Positions 1 through 10,560 of a DNA stretch of 23,429 nucleotides are shown here, in pieces. A program made the translations under genes and the position numbers. The notes beneath the pieces were generated by a model. It did no database searches. It worked only from the letters and a program-made list of their open reading frames with translations, and had not been told where the DNA came from. The first letter of the stretch is position 1. Each line of letters starts with the position of its first letter. Origin of the DNA: an uncultured Granulicatella sp. (GTDB lineage Bacteria; Bacillota; Bacilli; Lactobacillales; Aerococcaceae); contig URWJ01000006.1 of assembly GCA_900551535.1 (NCBI GenBank), positions 1 through 23,429 of the forward strand. Direction: 5' to 3'.

Positions 1-43
1 GAGACGGTAGCCCTAGGGTGTTTTTATTAAATTCTCACTTTTT

Positions 44-56
44 GGGGTCAGTCCCC
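44..56. repeat. Short GC-rich inverted repeat downstream of atpC
   Basis: GGGG and CCCC arms flank a 5-base loop (TCAGT), 13 to 25 bases past the atpC stop. It could be a hairpin at the 3' end of the atp transcript. On the minus strand it is followed by A residues, not U, so it is not a standard intrinsic terminator. Nothing else is recognised in bases 1 to 68. Confidence 0.3.
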
Positions 57-68
57 ATCCTCTCTTAT

Positions 69-494
69 TTATTTTCTTCTATGTTTAGAAACACCAATAC
101 GGTTGATTGCCTTGCTTAAAGCGATCTTCGCACGTTCAACATCACTCTTCGAACGAGATTCGTCACTAAGTACTTTTTCCGCTTTATCTTTGGCTTGTTC
201 GGCACGAGTTACGTCAATGTCTCTTGCACGCTCAGCCACGTTAGCAATAATCGTTACGACATTATCCCGCACTTCCATTACTCCACCACCGATTGCAATA
301 TAATCAGTTGGTGAATCCTCTAAGAATCGTTTCACTCGAAGTGCACCGATTTTTAAAGGAAGCATGATTGGAGCATGATGCGGTAGTATGGTGATTCCGC
401 CATCGACTGCATCGGCACTCACAGAATAGGAACGATGGTTATACACTTTTCCTTCTGGTGTTGTGACAACGACCAGTAATTCATGTTCAGCCAT
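69..494 (-). CDS. atpC: F1Fo ATP synthase epsilon subunit
   Basis: This is the epsilon subunit of the F1 central stalk, which links the gamma shaft to the c-ring and can inhibit ATP hydrolysis. The protein is 141 residues, normal for the family. An N-terminal beta-sandwich (about residues 1-85, with a GGGVMEV-type strand near residue 70) is followed by a charged C-terminal helical hairpin rich in Lys, Glu and Ala (about 90-135). The gene is last in the operon. Its ribosome site (GGAGGA) lies inside the final Gly-Gly codons of atpD, 8 bases before the ATG, and only two bases separate the two genes, so translational coupling is likely. Identity comes from position and family pattern. Confidence 0.97.
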   Translation of the reverse strand: MAEHELLVVVTTPEGKVYNHRSYSVSADAVDGGITILPHHAPIMLPLKIGALRVKRFLEDSPTDYIAIGGGVMEVRDNVVTIIANVAERARDIDVTRAEQAKDKAEKVLSDESRSKSDVERAKIALSKAINRIGVSKHRRK

Positions 495-496
495 CT

Positions 497-1936
<1,440 letters not shown>

Positions 1937-1944
1937 CTAAAATC

Positions 1945-2877
1945 CTAATGTTCTTCCAGAGCGGCTGCTCCACCGACAATTTCTGTAATTTCTTGTGTAA
2001 TTTGCGCTTGTCGTCTCTGGTTCAAATCTTGTGTTAAGTTACTGATTAAATCTTTAGCATTATCAGTTGCACTTCTCATTGCAGTCATACGAGAAGCATG
2101 TTCTGCTGATTTGGCATCGATAATGGCTCCGTAAATAAGCGATTCTGCATATTGTGGAAGCAAGATGTCCATAATAATTTCCTTATTTGGTTCGAAAATA
2201 TAATCCAATTCGTACTCTTTTGCTTCTTCCGCGTCCAAGTCGATAATTGGTAACATTTTTTCAACACGGTAGTTTGATAAAAGTGCGTTTACGTGGTGAT
2301 TATAGCAAACGTAAAATTCATCAAATTCTCCGTCACGGAACATTTGGACCGCACTTGACACAATCTTTCTTACTTCTTCAAAGGTTGGAATATCTGACAC
2401 GTCATTAATTTCAAGGCGTACATCGACTCCCATCTTCTTGAAGAAGCGACTTGCAGCATCCCCAATCGTTAAGATGACATATTCATCTTTAGACTGGTGG
2501 TCTAACTCTAACATTTCTCTTGTTGATTGGAAAATGGAAGAGTTGTAACTCCCAGCAAGTCCTTGATCAGATGAAATCACTAAGTATCCAGTCTTTTTAA
2601 CCGGACGTTCAATTAATAAGTCGTGATAATCGATAAAAGAAGTAACTACTTCTCCGTCCTCCGACGTTTCATCGACAACCTCTTCTTTATTGTGATTTGC
2701 GTATAGTAAGTGAGTTACAACTTCACGGATTTTTTGAGCGTAGTCTTGATAGTGACGCACTGCTTGCTCTGATTTGGCTAATTTTGCTGCAGAGACCATC
2801 TGCATGGCGCTAGTGATTTGACTTGTTTTCTTTGTTGAAACAATTCTCTTCTTTAAATCATTTAAGGAAGCCGTCAT
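1945..2877 (-). CDS. atpG: F1Fo ATP synthase gamma subunit
   Basis: This is the central rotor shaft of F1. It begins MTASLNDLKKRIVSTKKTSQ, the typical N-terminal coiled-coil helix, and ends in a long helix with TAMRSATDNAKDLI (about 263-277) and a QAQITQEITEIVGGAAAL tail that enters the alpha3beta3 core. The central Rossmann-like part includes YLVISSDQGLAGSYNSS (about 97-114). At 310 residues it is slightly longer than the usual 285-300, with extra acidic sequence at about 65-85 (EEVVDETSEDGEVV). This resembles the insertion seen in other Lactobacillales gamma subunits. It lies between atpA and atpD with 24- and 23-base gaps. Confidence 0.97.
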   Translation of the reverse strand: MTASLNDLKKRIVSTKKTSQITSAMQMVSAAKLAKSEQAVRHYQDYAQKIREVVTHLLYANHNKEEVVDETSEDGEVVTSFIDYHDLLIERPVKKTGYLVISSDQGLAGSYNSSIFQSTREMLELDHQSKDEYVILTIGDAASRFFKKMGVDVRLEINDVSDIPTFEEVRKIVSSAVQMFRDGEFDEFYVCYNHHVNALLSNYRVEKMLPIIDLDAEEAKEYELDYIFEPNKEIIMDILLPQYAESLIYGAIIDAKSAEHASRMTAMRSATDNAKDLISNLTQDLNQRRQAQITQEITEIVGGAAALEEH

Positions 2878-2901
2878 TCAGGTCACCTCTCCTTTCTACG
2901 C

Positions 2902-4410
2902 TTATTGAACACGTTCAAATAAATGAATTTGTTTGAAACTCTCAATTACTTTGTAGAATTTCTCTTCATCCGAAATCACATGTTGATCGCGGATTTCATT
3001 CAATAAATCTCTATGTTCGCTTTCTAAATGTTGATATAACGCTTTTTCAAATGATTTAATACGGTCGATTGGAATCGCATCTAATAAACCATGTGTTAAA
3101 GCAAATAAAATCGATACTTGATATTCGATTGGTAATGGTTGGTGAACATCTTGTTTCAAGACTTCAACCGTACGTTTACCACGATTTAATTTTTGTTGAG
3201 TTGCCGCATCTAAGTCAGAACCGAATTGTGTGAAGGCTTCTAACTCACGGTAACTTGCTAAGTCGATACGTAATGTACCAGAAACTTTCTTCATCGCTTT
3301 AATTTGGGCAGAACCCCCAACACGCGATACAGATAATCCGGCAGATAAACCAGGACGTACCCCTGAGTAGAACAAATCACTTTCTAAGAAGATTTGTCCA
3401 TCTGTAATGGAGATAACGTTTGTTGGGATATATGCAGAAATATCTCCGGCTTGTGTTTCGATGATTGGTAAGGCTGTTAATGACCCTGCTCCTAATTCAT
3501 CACTTAATTTCGCTGCACGTTCTAGTAAACGTGAGTGCAAGTAGAATACATCCCCTGGGTATGCTTCACGACCTGGTGGACGACGAAGTAATAGGGAAAT
3601 TTCACGATATGCCGCAGCTTGTTTTGATAAATCATCGTACACGATTAAAACATCGCGTCCTTGATACATCCATTCTTCACCCATTGCAGTACCTGCATAT
3701 GGTGCAATATAAAGCATTGGTGCTGGTTGAGAAGCACTCGCTGATACAACCGTTGTATATTCCATTGCTCCGTAGCGTTTTAATGTTTCCACAAGAGCTT
3801 TAACCGTAGATTCTTTTTGACCAATAGCGACATAAATACATAATGTATCTTTGCCTTTTTGGTTCAAAATCGTATCTACCGCGATACTTGTTTTACCAGT
3901 TTTACGGTCACCGATAATTAACTCACGTTGTCCTTTACCGATTGGAACTAAAGCATCGACTACTTTTAATCCTGTAGGTAATGATTGTTTTACACTTTGA
4001 CGTTGCATAACGCCAGGTGCTTCATTTTCTACTGGACGTTTTTTTGTTGTCTCGATGGCACCAAGACCGTCAATAGGACGACCTAACGCATCCACAACAC
4101 GACCAATCAATGCATCTCCTACTGGAACATCAAGGATACGTCCTGTACGTTTCACAGGTTCTCCTTCATGGATATTTTCATATCCTCCGAAGATGATGAC
4201 ACCGACATCGTTTTTTTCTAAGTTTTGAGCCATCCCGTAGGCGCCGTTTTCAAATTCTACTAATTCTCCAGCCATTACATTTGTAAGACCGATGACACGA
4301 GCAATTCCGTCCCCAATGAAGGAAACCTCACCGATTTCTTCAATTTGTTCTTTCGTTTCAAAAGAAGCGATTTGGTCACGAATTCTCGCTGTAATATTAC
4401 TCATTTCCAT
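2902..4410 (-). CDS. atpA: F1Fo ATP synthase alpha subunit
   Basis: This is the regulatory alpha subunit that alternates with beta in the F1 hexamer. The 502 residues show the expected order: beta-barrel, P-loop domain with GDRKTGKT at 167-174, [12 protein letters not shown]alker [27 protein letters not shown], and the C-terminal helical bundle. The Walker A residue usually written Gln (GDRQTGKT) is Lys170 here. I believe some other Lactobacillales share this. Two in-frame ATGs lie close together (residues 1 and 3). The first sits about 10 bases after an AGGTGA ribosome site and is preferred. The gap to atpH is 10 bases. Confidence 0.97.
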   Translation of the reverse strand: MEMSNITARIRDQIASFETKEQIEEIGEVSFIGDGIARVIGLTNVMAGELVEFENGAYGMAQNLEKNDVGVIIFGGYENIHEGEPVKRTGRILDVPVGDALIGRVVDALGRPIDGLGAIETTKKRPVENEAPGVMQRQSVKQSLPTGLKVVDALVPIGKGQRELIIGDRKTGKTSIAVDTILNQKGKDTLCIYVAIGQKESTVKALVETLKRYGAMEYTTVVSASASQPAPMLYIAPYAGTAMGEEWMYQGRDVLIVYDDLSKQAAAYREISLLLRRPPGREAYPGDVFYLHSRLLERAAKLSDELGAGSLTALPIIETQAGDISAYIPTNVISITDGQIFLESDLFYSGVRPGLSAGLSVSRVGGSAQIKAMKKVSGTLRIDLASYRELEAFTQFGSDLDAATQQKLNRGKRTVEVLKQDVHQPLPIEYQVSILFALTHGLLDAIPIDRIKSFEKALYQHLESEHRDLLNEIRDQHVISDEEKFYKVIESFKQIHLFERVQ

Positions 4411-4420
4411 TTATGCCATC

Positions 4421-4963
4421 TCACCTCTTTAATCCTGTTTGGCTAATTTTCTCTTTGAATTGTTTTAGTTTGTTTGCAATTGTTCCATCCAACAAATATT
4501 CTTTTGTCTTCAACTGAACGCCACCAATCACTGAAGGATCTACGGTATTCACCCAAGAATCAAATTCTTTATGTGTTTTATTTTGGAACGCTGTTGCAAT
4601 ACGATCAATCTGATCATCCGTTAAAGGAATCGCAGAAACAATCTCTAATTTATTGGCATTGTATATATCTAAGAACGCTTCGAGTGCTTCTACAATATTC
4701 ATCGAACCATCTTCAGATGGGAACGTTGCTAAGTACTCCTGTGTTTCTTTTGATAAATGTCCAAATGCAGATTCTAACACAGATAATTTTTTATCATAAG
4801 AGACATGCTCTAAATGCATCATCTGTCTGAATGTCGAAGTATTTTGAATTCCATCTAAAATAGCTTGAAGTTCTTTTGTCACTTGCTCTAAGTGACCTTC
4901 GTATTTTGCCTTAGCATAGAAATGGCTGGCTTCTTTAACGATATCTTTATGATATTTAACCAT
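4421..4963 (-). CDS. atpH: F1Fo ATP synthase delta subunit
   Basis: This is the delta subunit of the peripheral stalk (OSCP-like), which anchors b-subunit helices to the top of F1. The 180 residues show the N-terminal helical bundle and the conserved C-terminal segment with DPSVIGGVQLKTKEYLLDGT (about 143-162), a hallmark of the family. Its ATG overlaps the atpF stop by one base (TAATG), so the two stalk subunits are probably translationally coupled. The family is poorly conserved, so the call rests on the C-terminal motif and operon position. Confidence 0.96.
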   Translation of the reverse strand: MVKYHKDIVKEASHFYAKAKYEGHLEQVTKELQAILDGIQNTSTFRQMMHLEHVSYDKKLSVLESAFGHLSKETQEYLATFPSEDGSMNIVEALEAFLDIYNANKLEIVSAIPLTDDQIDRIATAFQNKTHKEFDSWVNTVDPSVIGGVQLKTKEYLLDGTIANKLKQFKEKISQTGLKR

Positions 4964-5469
4964 TATTTTTCCAACCCCTTAATGAAGGCTTCAATGACTT
5001 CTTGATGTTTTTCTTTTGTCACTTCTTGTTCAAGAATTTGACTAGCAAGTTGAACTGATAGGTCTACAATATCATCTTGCACTTGTGCGATGGCACGTTG
5101 TTTCATTGAATCCACTTCACGTTGCCCATCTGCTTTCATGCGAGAGACCACATCTTTACCTTCTTTAATCATTTCATCTTGCGTTTTTGAAGCTGCTTCA
5201 CGAGCGTTATCTAAGATTTCTCCACCTTTTTTCTCTGCGTTATGAATAATTTCATTCGCATTGGCTTGAATTTCTTCAGCTGATTTTCTTTTCTCAGCAG
5301 CTTCGTCTAAATCTTTAGCGATTTTATCTCGACGTGCTTCTAACATAGCATTCACTTTATCCCAAGCAAAGAATTTCACCAAGAATAGTAACAACGTCAT
5401 TGAAATTAATACGACTAAAGTATCGCCTAAAACTGTACTGGTATTACCTGATAACATTACTTCAAACAT
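4963..5469 (-). CDS. atpF: F1Fo ATP synthase b subunit
   Basis: This is the b subunit of the peripheral stalk. A single N-terminal membrane segment (about residues 15-33, LVVLISMTLLLFLVKFF) is followed by a long, highly charged helix rich in Ala, Glu, Lys and Asp (about 38-165) that forms the right-handed dimeric coiled coil. The 168-residue length is standard. A GGAGGGG ribosome site lies just upstream of the ATG. The gene follows atpE after a 40-base gap holding an AT-rich stem-loop and overlaps atpH by one base. Confidence 0.96.
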   Translation of the reverse strand: MFEVMLSGNTSTVLGDTLVVLISMTLLLFLVKFFAWDKVNAMLEARRDKIAKDLDEAAEKRKSAEEIQANANEIIHNAEKKGGEILDNAREAASKTQDEMIKEGKDVVSRMKADGQREVDSMKQRAIAQVQDDIVDLSVQLASQILEQEVTKEKHQEVIEAFIKGLEK

Positions 5470-5490
5470 CTCTCACCCCTCCTTTACGAC

Positions 5491-5514
5491 AATAATTCCA
5501 TTTTTTGAATTATT
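5491..5514 (-). other. Stem-loop across the atpE stop codon
   Basis: A perfect 8-base inverted repeat (AATAATTC / GAATTATT) with an 8-base loop covers the atpE stop codon in the atpE-atpF gap. It lacks a U tract in the transcribed direction, so it is more likely a processing or stability element than a terminator, if it has any role. Confidence 0.4.
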
Positions 5515-5725
5515 TAACGAATACAAGGATAAGAGCGATTAATACGGCGAAGATTGGCATCGCTTCGATTAAGGCAACCCCGATGAACATTGTTGAACGT
5601 AATTCATTGCTCATTTCTGGTTGGCGTGTCATTGATTCAATTGTTTTTACGATAACTGCTTGGTTACCAAATGCTGCTGCTAAGGCTGCTCCTGCTACTG
5701 CGATTGCTGCTGCTAATTCTGTCAT
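5510..5725 (-). CDS. atpE: F1Fo ATP synthase c subunit (proteolipid)
   Basis: This is the c subunit, which forms the ion-carrying rotor ring in the membrane. The 71 residues make a hairpin of two membrane helices (about 3-27 and 44-70). The polar RQPE loop is at 34-37 and the ion-binding carboxylate is Glu54 ([11 protein letters not shown]). The residues after Glu54 are Ala-Met, not the Ser/Thr-bearing pattern of sodium-binding rings, so proton coupling is inferred. The glycine/alanine-rich first helix ([12 protein letters not shown]) fits tight ring packing. The gene lies between atpB and atpF as usual. Confidence 0.97.
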   Translation of the reverse strand: MTELAAAIAVAGAALAAAFGNQAVIVKTIESMTRQPEMSNELRSTMFIGVALIEAMPIFAVLIALILVFVK

Positions 5726-5749
5726 TATAAATTCCTCATTTCTTAAAAA

Positions 5750-6463
5750 TTAATGTTTCATTACTTTGTGTGAGATGTAAACCATTGTCAACGTACAGAA
5801 TACGTACGCTTGAATAGCTCCAATTACCACTGAAAATCCTTGCCATACTACTCCTAGTGGAATTGCAAGAATATATGTTATTAGTCCTGCTGCAGATGAG
5901 AACATCACAATCAATCCTAATAACACTTCGCCGGCATAAATATTTCCGTAAAGACGGAACGCCAACGTAATTGTGTTCGTAAACTCTTCAATCAATTTGA
6001 TTGGGAGCATTATCGACATCGGACTTAAGTAAGAATGTTGAATATATCCTTTGAGTCCCATCTTCTGTACACCAGAATAATGTGCGATTAATGTTGTCAT
6101 TAGCGCTAAGGCTAAACATACTATCGGGCTAGCTGTTGGGCTGGCAAAATAGCTGTGATCTTCATAGTGAATAAAGATGATTAGCCCAACCATATTAGCG
6201 ACTAGTACAAAAGAAAACAGTGAGAAAATGTATAAATAATACGTTTGTGCTGTTTTCTCATCAACTGCACTGTTTACAATACCCTTTGTGAAGTCCATAA
6301 GGGCTTCTAAAGCATTTTGCAACTTACCAGGCTTCATCGAAACCTTCCTTGAGGCAAAAATTGTAAATAATGCGATTAGTAAAACACTAACCCCACATGA
6401 AATCAAAATCGGAACTGAAAACGACAATCCAAAAATCTCAACCACTTTTGGCGTTGCTTCCAT
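5750..6463 (-). CDS. atpB: F1Fo ATP synthase a subunit
   Basis: This is the a subunit of Fo, the membrane stator that holds the two proton half-channels. The 237 residues contain five or six hydrophobic segments. The essential stator arginine is Arg170 in TLAFRLYGNIYAGE, preceded by LIEEFTN (about 157-163). It is the first ATP synthase gene in this operon. No atpI is found between it and upp, although many Firmicutes have one there. A strong GGAGGGGG ribosome site precedes the ATG. The upstream gap is highly structured and may control entry of transcription into the operon. Confidence 0.96.
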   Translation of the reverse strand: MEATPKVVEIFGLSFSVPILISCGVSVLLIALFTIFASRKVSMKPGKLQNALEALMDFTKGIVNSAVDEKTAQTYYLYIFSLFSFVLVANMVGLIIFIHYEDHSYFASPTASPIVCLALALMTTLIAHYSGVQKMGLKGYIQHSYLSPMSIMLPIKLIEEFTNTITLAFRLYGNIYAGEVLLGLIVMFSSAAGLITYILAIPLGVVWQGFSVVIGAIQAYVFCTLTMVYISHKVMKH

Positions 6464-6486
6464 GTTTCTTTTTTCCCCCTCCTTTA

Positions 6487-6562
6487 CACCAAATAAAAAA
6501 CTGACAATAACTCTATACTTTGAGACTTACGCTCAGTACGGTGATTATTGTCAGATTTGGTG
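6487..6562 (-). terminator. Terminator-like nested stem-loop between upp and atpB
   Basis: In the transcribed (minus) direction a perfect 10-base stem CTGACAATAA / TTATTGTCAG (6545-6554 with 6501-6510) is followed at once by six U residues, as in an intrinsic terminator. An inner TACTGAG / CTC-AA-AGTA pairing can form in the 34-base loop. A second perfect repeat, CACCAAAT / ATTTGGTG (6555-6562 with 6487-6494), flanks the stem outside the U tract, so an extended fold that loops out the U residues is also possible. It could end upp transcripts or attenuate atp transcription. Confidence 0.6.
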
Positions 6563-6565
6563 GCA

Positions 6566-6592
6566 ATAGTCTATCGCAAAAGCGTTGACTAT
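6566..6592. other. Hairpin just after the upp stop codon
   Basis: ATAGTC and GACTAT arms (6 bases, perfect) enclose an inner CGC-AAAA-GCG stem. It lies 10 bases beyond the upp stop and immediately before the larger terminator-like structure. There is no U tract on the minus strand. It may be a 3'-end stabilising hairpin for upp mRNA. Confidence 0.35.
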
Positions 6593-6601
6593 AAAAATTT
6601 A

Positions 6602-7237
6602 TTATTTGGTTCCGAATAAACGATCTCCAGCATCCCCTAATCCTGGAAGAATGTATCCATGTTCATTTAATCGTTCATCTAACGCAGCTGCGTAGATGTC
6701 GATATCTGGGTGGGCTTTACGTAGAACTTCTACACCCTCTGGAGCGGCTACTAGACAGCAAAACTTAATCGAGCTTGGTTGTGCACCACGCTTCAACAGT
6801 GCGTCAATAGCAGCTACTGCAGATCCCCCAGTTGCTAACATAGGATCAACGACAAACAATTGTCTTTCAGAAATATCTGAAGGCAACTTCACGAAATACT
6901 CAACAGGTTGCAATGTGTCATGGTCACGATACATACCAACATGCCCAATTTTGGCTGCTGGGATTAATTCGAGAATTCCATCAACCATTCCTAGTCCTGC
7001 ACGCAGAATCGGAATGATAGCAACTTTTTTACCAGCTAATGTTTTCAATGTTGTTTTAACAAGTGGGGTTTCGATTTCTACATCTTCAAGAGGCAAATCT
7101 CTAGAAACCTCATAAGCCATTAGCATTGAAATTTCGTTTACAACTTCTCGGAAAACCTTTGTTCCACAATCTTTTTGACGAATCATTGTTAATTTATGTT
7201 GAATTAACGGATGATCAAGTACGTGAAATTTACCCAT
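6602..7237 (-). CDS. upp: Uracil phosphoribosyltransferase
   Basis: This pyrimidine salvage enzyme makes UMP and pyrophosphate from uracil and PRPP in the cytoplasm. At 211 residues it is close to the family norm of 208-209. The PRPP-binding loop is [13 protein letters not shown] at about 129-141. [12 protein letters not shown] (76-87) and the C-terminal [13 protein letters not shown] (199-211, the uracil-recognition region) are family signatures. A good ribosome site (GAAGGAGA) precedes the ATG. The gene lies 130 bases after glyA, in the common Firmicute order glyA-upp-atp. No PyrR-type attenuator or other leader was recognised upstream. Confidence 0.97.
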   Translation of the reverse strand: MGKFHVLDHPLIQHKLTMIRQKDCGTKVFREVVNEISMLMAYEVSRDLPLEDVEIETPLVKTTLKTLAGKKVAIIPILRAGLGMVDGILELIPAAKIGHVGMYRDHDTLQPVEYFVKLPSDISERQLFVVDPMLATGGSAVAAIDALLKRGAQPSSIKFCCLVAAPEGVEVLRKAHPDIDIYAAALDERLNEHGYILPGLGDAGDRLFGTK

Positions 7238-7367
7238 TTGTCATTCTCCTTCCAATACATTAGTGTCACTTCTATTATTTTACCTAAAAATCAGATAAAT
7301 ATCTAGTCTCAGTTTGAAAACTTATTATTATTTTCATAATCTGAAACAAACCTTTACATTTACTTCG

Positions 7368-8600
7368 TTACGCGTATAATTTGAAAGTTTCAGTCAATTG
7401 TTTCACTTCTTGACGGACACTATTTAATACTTCTTCATTTTCAGGATTTGTTAATGTTGTAAGGATTAATTCTGCTACTTTCTTCGCAGCTACTTCATCA
7501 AAGCCACGAGTTGTAATAGCAGCCGTTCCGACACGAATTCCACTTGTTTTAACAGGTGGTAATGTATCAAATGGAATGGCATTTTTATTCACTGTAATTC
7601 CAACAGTGTCGAGTAATTCCTGCGCTTCTTTACCGTTTAATCCAGTTTCTTTAATATCGAGGAGTAATAGATGGTTATCAGTTCCGCCTGAAATCGCACG
7701 AATGGCTGTTCCTTCGAACACCTCTGCCATTGCTTTAGCATTCTTCACGACTTGCTCGATATACTCACCAAATGCTGGTTGAAGAGCTTCATGGAATGCA
7801 ACTGCTTTACCAGCAATCACGTGTTCTAGTGGTCCGCCTTGAATACCAGGGAAGATTGCACTATTTAATTTCTTACAAAATTCTTCTTTTGCTAAAATTA
7901 AACCGCCACGTGGGCCACGCAATGTTTTATGTGTTGTTGATGTTACAACATCGGCGTATGGGACTGGATTTTGATGAGCCCCTTTAGCGACTAAACCAGC
8001 GATATGAGCCATATCCACCATGAAGTACGCTCCAACTTCTTTAGCAATTTCACTAATACGTTTGAAGTCAATTTCACGCGGATACGCTGAAGCTCCAGCC
8101 ACGATTAATTGTGGTTTTTCTTCTTTAGCAATACGTTCTAATTCATCGTAATCGATTGTTTCTGTTTCTGGATTTACTCCATAAGAAACAAACTGATAAT
8201 CTTGACCAGAGAAGTTTACTCCCATACCGTGAGTCAAGTGACCTCCATGGTTTAAGTCCATCCCTAAAATCTTATCGCCTTTCTTCACTAATGCACGATA
8301 TGCTGCCATGTTTGCTTGAGAACCTGAGTGAGGTTGCACATTGGCATATTCAGCACCAAACAATTCTTTTACGCGATCAATCGCTAATTGTTCGATAACA
8401 TCCACGTACTCACATCCGCCATAGTAACGACGACCTGGATATCCTTCTGCATATTTATTCGTTAGAATACTTCCTTGTGCACGTAAAACTCCTTCTGATA
8501 CGAAGTTTTCTGATGCAATCAATTCGATTCCTTGTTGCTGACGATGAAGTTCTTTTTCAATCGTCTCAAAGATGATTTTATCTTCTGTAAATTGACTCAT
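7368..8600 (-). CDS. glyA: Serine hydroxymethyltransferase
   Basis: This PLP enzyme converts serine and tetrahydrofolate to glycine and 5,10-methylenetetrahydrofolate, the main one-carbon source for purine and thymidylate synthesis. The 410-residue length is typical. The PLP-binding lysine is Lys225 in [13 protein letters not shown]. Other markers are the N-terminal ELIASENF (26-33), the [15 protein letters not shown] active-site region (50-64) and the PLP-ring-contacting VDMAHIAGL (195-203). A GGGG-type ribosome site is present. It follows the Sua5-type gene after 74 bases and is probably cotranscribed with the tdk-prfA group, although the gap could hold its own weak promoter. Confidence 0.98.
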   Translation of the reverse strand: MSQFTEDKIIFETIEKELHRQQQGIELIASENFVSEGVLRAQGSILTNKYAEGYPGRRYYGGCEYVDVIEQLAIDRVKELFGAEYANVQPHSGSQANMAAYRALVKKGDKILGMDLNHGGHLTHGMGVNFSGQDYQFVSYGVNPETETIDYDELERIAKEEKPQLIVAGASAYPREIDFKRISEIAKEVGAYFMVDMAHIAGLVAKGAHQNPVPYADVVTSTTHKTLRGPRGGLILAKEEFCKKLNSAIFPGIQGGPLEHVIAGKAVAFHEALQPAFGEYIEQVVKNAKAMAEVFEGTAIRAISGGTDNHLLLLDIKETGLNGKEAQELLDTVGITVNKNAIPFDTLPPVKTSGIRVGTAAITTRGFDEVAAKKVAELILTTLTNPENEEVLNSVRQEVKQLTETFKLYA

Positions 8601-8674
8601 TCAACTACCCCTTTCTATTCTTACCTTTCTATTTTATCACATTATCACGTTTTGTAGAAAAGCTATGAGTTCTC

Positions 8675-9685
8675 TTAAAGAACGGTGGATGCCGCCTTTT
8701 TCAAACGGTTCATATAGGCGATTCCAACGCCCGTTTCTGGAGCCTCTTGTGCCAGAATAATATCTAACCCTAAATGATCTAATGTTCGAAGTCCATCAAA
8801 TAAAGCACGATTCATATCGTCTACACTTTCACCCATGAAGTAAACACCGTTCACTGTATCTTTTAAGGATTCCACAATAACATCTTGTGCCATCACGCCA
8901 ATTGTTTTTCCTTGTAGTTTGTATAGATTGATGACTTCTTCAAACGTTTCTACTGTTCCTCCTACAACCAATACTGGTGTTTTTGGTGCATAATGACGAT
9001 ACTTCATTCCTGGAGATTTGGGTACTTCACGCTCTCCTGCTGTCGTTTTGACTGTAGATTGAATAGGCCCAATGACCGCTTCAATTTGTTCTTTTGTAAT
9101 GACACCCGGTCTTAAAATCACTGGACCTTCTTCATTTGTCAAATCAATCACTGTTGACTCAACACCGACCGTAGATGAACCACCATCAACGATACCACGA
9201 ATACGTCCATTCATATCTTCGAATACGTGCTCCACTTTTGTTGGACTTGGTTTCGTTGAAAGGTTCGCACTAGGCCCTACAAGAGGAATTCCTACCTTTG
9301 TAATTAACTCTAATGTGATTGGATGATTTGGCATACGAAATGACACCGTTGGCAGACCAGCGGATAAGGCTGGAGCGTAAATCCCTTGTTTTGCCTTTAG
9401 AATCATCGTCAGTGGTCCAGGCCAAAAAGCCTTCGCTAAGGTTAGCGCAATTTCAGGCACTTCTTCTACAGTAGAAGTCATCTGCTGGATATCACTAATA
9501 TGGACAATCAGTGGATTATCACTTGGACGTCCTTTAGCTTCAAAGACTTTTAACACCGCTTCTTGACTTGTTGCGATTGCTCCTAATCCATACACCGTTT
9601 CCGTTGGGAAAGAAACAATTTCTCCTTGTTGCAAAGCTTTAGCTGCAATATCTAAGTTCTCTTTTGTAAAAATTTGTGTTTCCAT
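8675..9685 (-). CDS. L-threonylcarbamoyladenylate synthase, Sua5 type
   Basis: This enzyme makes threonylcarbamoyl-AMP from threonine, bicarbonate and ATP, the first step of the universal tRNA t6A37 modification. The 336 residues contain the YrdC-like catalytic domain (about 10-200) with SFPTETVYGLG, the VFEAKGRPSDNPL motif and GPSANLSTKPSPT, then a PGMKYRHYAP linker and the C-terminal Sua5 domain. It is therefore the long Sua5 form, not the short TsaC form (about 190 residues). B. subtilis ywlC is the same kind of gene in a similar location. Its start overlaps the prmC stop by one base, showing operon coupling of two translation-related modifiers. Confidence 0.95.
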   Translation of the reverse strand: METQIFTKENLDIAAKALQQGEIVSFPTETVYGLGAIATSQEAVLKVFEAKGRPSDNPLIVHISDIQQMTSTVEEVPEIALTLAKAFWPGPLTMILKAKQGIYAPALSAGLPTVSFRMPNHPITLELITKVGIPLVGPSANLSTKPSPTKVEHVFEDMNGRIRGIVDGGSSTVGVESTVIDLTNEEGPVILRPGVITKEQIEAVIGPIQSTVKTTAGEREVPKSPGMKYRHYAPKTPVLVVGGTVETFEEVINLYKLQGKTIGVMAQDVIVESLKDTVNGVYFMGESVDDMNRALFDGLRTLDHLGLDIILAQEAPETGVGIAYMNRLKKAASTVL

Positions 9686-10560
9686 TACTGCGCCTCCTTT
9701 CCACTCACAATAATCATTCGGTCCATACCTGCAATATCTTTATGAATCGTTACTTTTCGATTTGGACAAGCTGAACTAAAAATTCGTTGCACGCTTGCTC
9801 CTTGGTTAAATCCAATTTCAAAAAAGGCTTGCCCACTATCTGTTAAAAATTCTTCTAATCGGTTGGCAATCTTTTCGTAAATCGCAAGGCCTTCATTTTC
9901 TGCAAACAATGCTTGAGTTGGCTCATAAAGTCGAACCGATTCATCCATTAATGTTTCTTCCGAAAAAGCGATATACGGTGGATTACTAATAATACACTCA
10001 AACTTTTCATGTGGTACGTTGCTGTACACATCGCTGTAAAATAATTCAGTATGAAGATTGAACTTCTCTCGATTCTTCTTAGCAACAACGAGCGCTTCCT
10101 CTGAAATATCGCACCCCATATATTGATGTCGGCCTACTAATCTTTCCAGGCTTAAAATAATACAGCCTGTTCCAACACCAATTTCTAGTACTTTCCCAAC
10201 AGGGCATTGTTCTAAAAATGACTGTGCTTTTAAAACAAGTTCTTCTGTTTCCGGACGAGGAATTAAGGTATCCTTTGTGACCATAAATTCTTCCCCTAGA
10301 AATTCTGCAACTCCAGTAATTTGTTGCAAGGGTTCAAACTCACTTAAACGTAGTAACTCAGGTTCTAGGTCATCAAAAGTCACCGAAGCCTCTTGCCGTA
10401 AATTCAACAAAAATTGCGACAGGATCCATTGATTCTTGAATAGCATTAATTCTCTTACAAGATGTTGGCATTCTTCGCTTCCTAATTTAGGTTGTTTTTC
10501 TTCTAAAAAACAAGAAGCCCTAACGAGGACTTCTTGGTTTGTTGGATTAGTTGTTTCCAT
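9685..10560 (-). CDS. prmC: Peptide chain release factor N5-glutamine methyltransferase
   Basis: This SAM-dependent enzyme methylates the glutamine of the GGQ motif in release factors, raising termination efficiency. Its substrate is encoded by the gene just upstream. The 291 residues have an N-terminal helical domain (about 1-100), the SAM-binding motif [10 protein letters not shown] (about 122-131) and the catalytic NPPY in [10 protein letters not shown] (about 194-197). The start codon lies inside the 3' end of prfA (14-base overlap) and the stop overlaps the next start by one base. Translational coupling with prfA is likely. Confidence 0.96.
   Translation of the reverse strand: METTNPTNQEVLVRASCFLEEKQPKLGSEECQHLVRELMLFKNQWILSQFLLNLRQEASVTFDDLEPELLRLSEFEPLQQITGVAEFLGEEFMVTKDTLIPRPETEELVLKAQSFLEQCPVGKVLEIGVGTGCIILSLERLVGRHQYMGCDISEEALVVAKKNREKFNLHTELFYSDVYSNVPHEKFECIISNPPYIAFSEETLMDESVRLYEPTQALFAENEGLAIYEKIANRLEEFLTDSGQAFFEIGFNQGASVQRIFSSACPNRKVTIHKDIAGMDRMIIVSGKEAQ

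Noticed and set aside
7238..7367. PyrR attenuator or other riboswitch before upp
   Set aside because: Only an AT-rich gap with a weak AGATA-AA-TATCT repeat is seen. No PyrR-binding hairpin or terminator pair is recognised.
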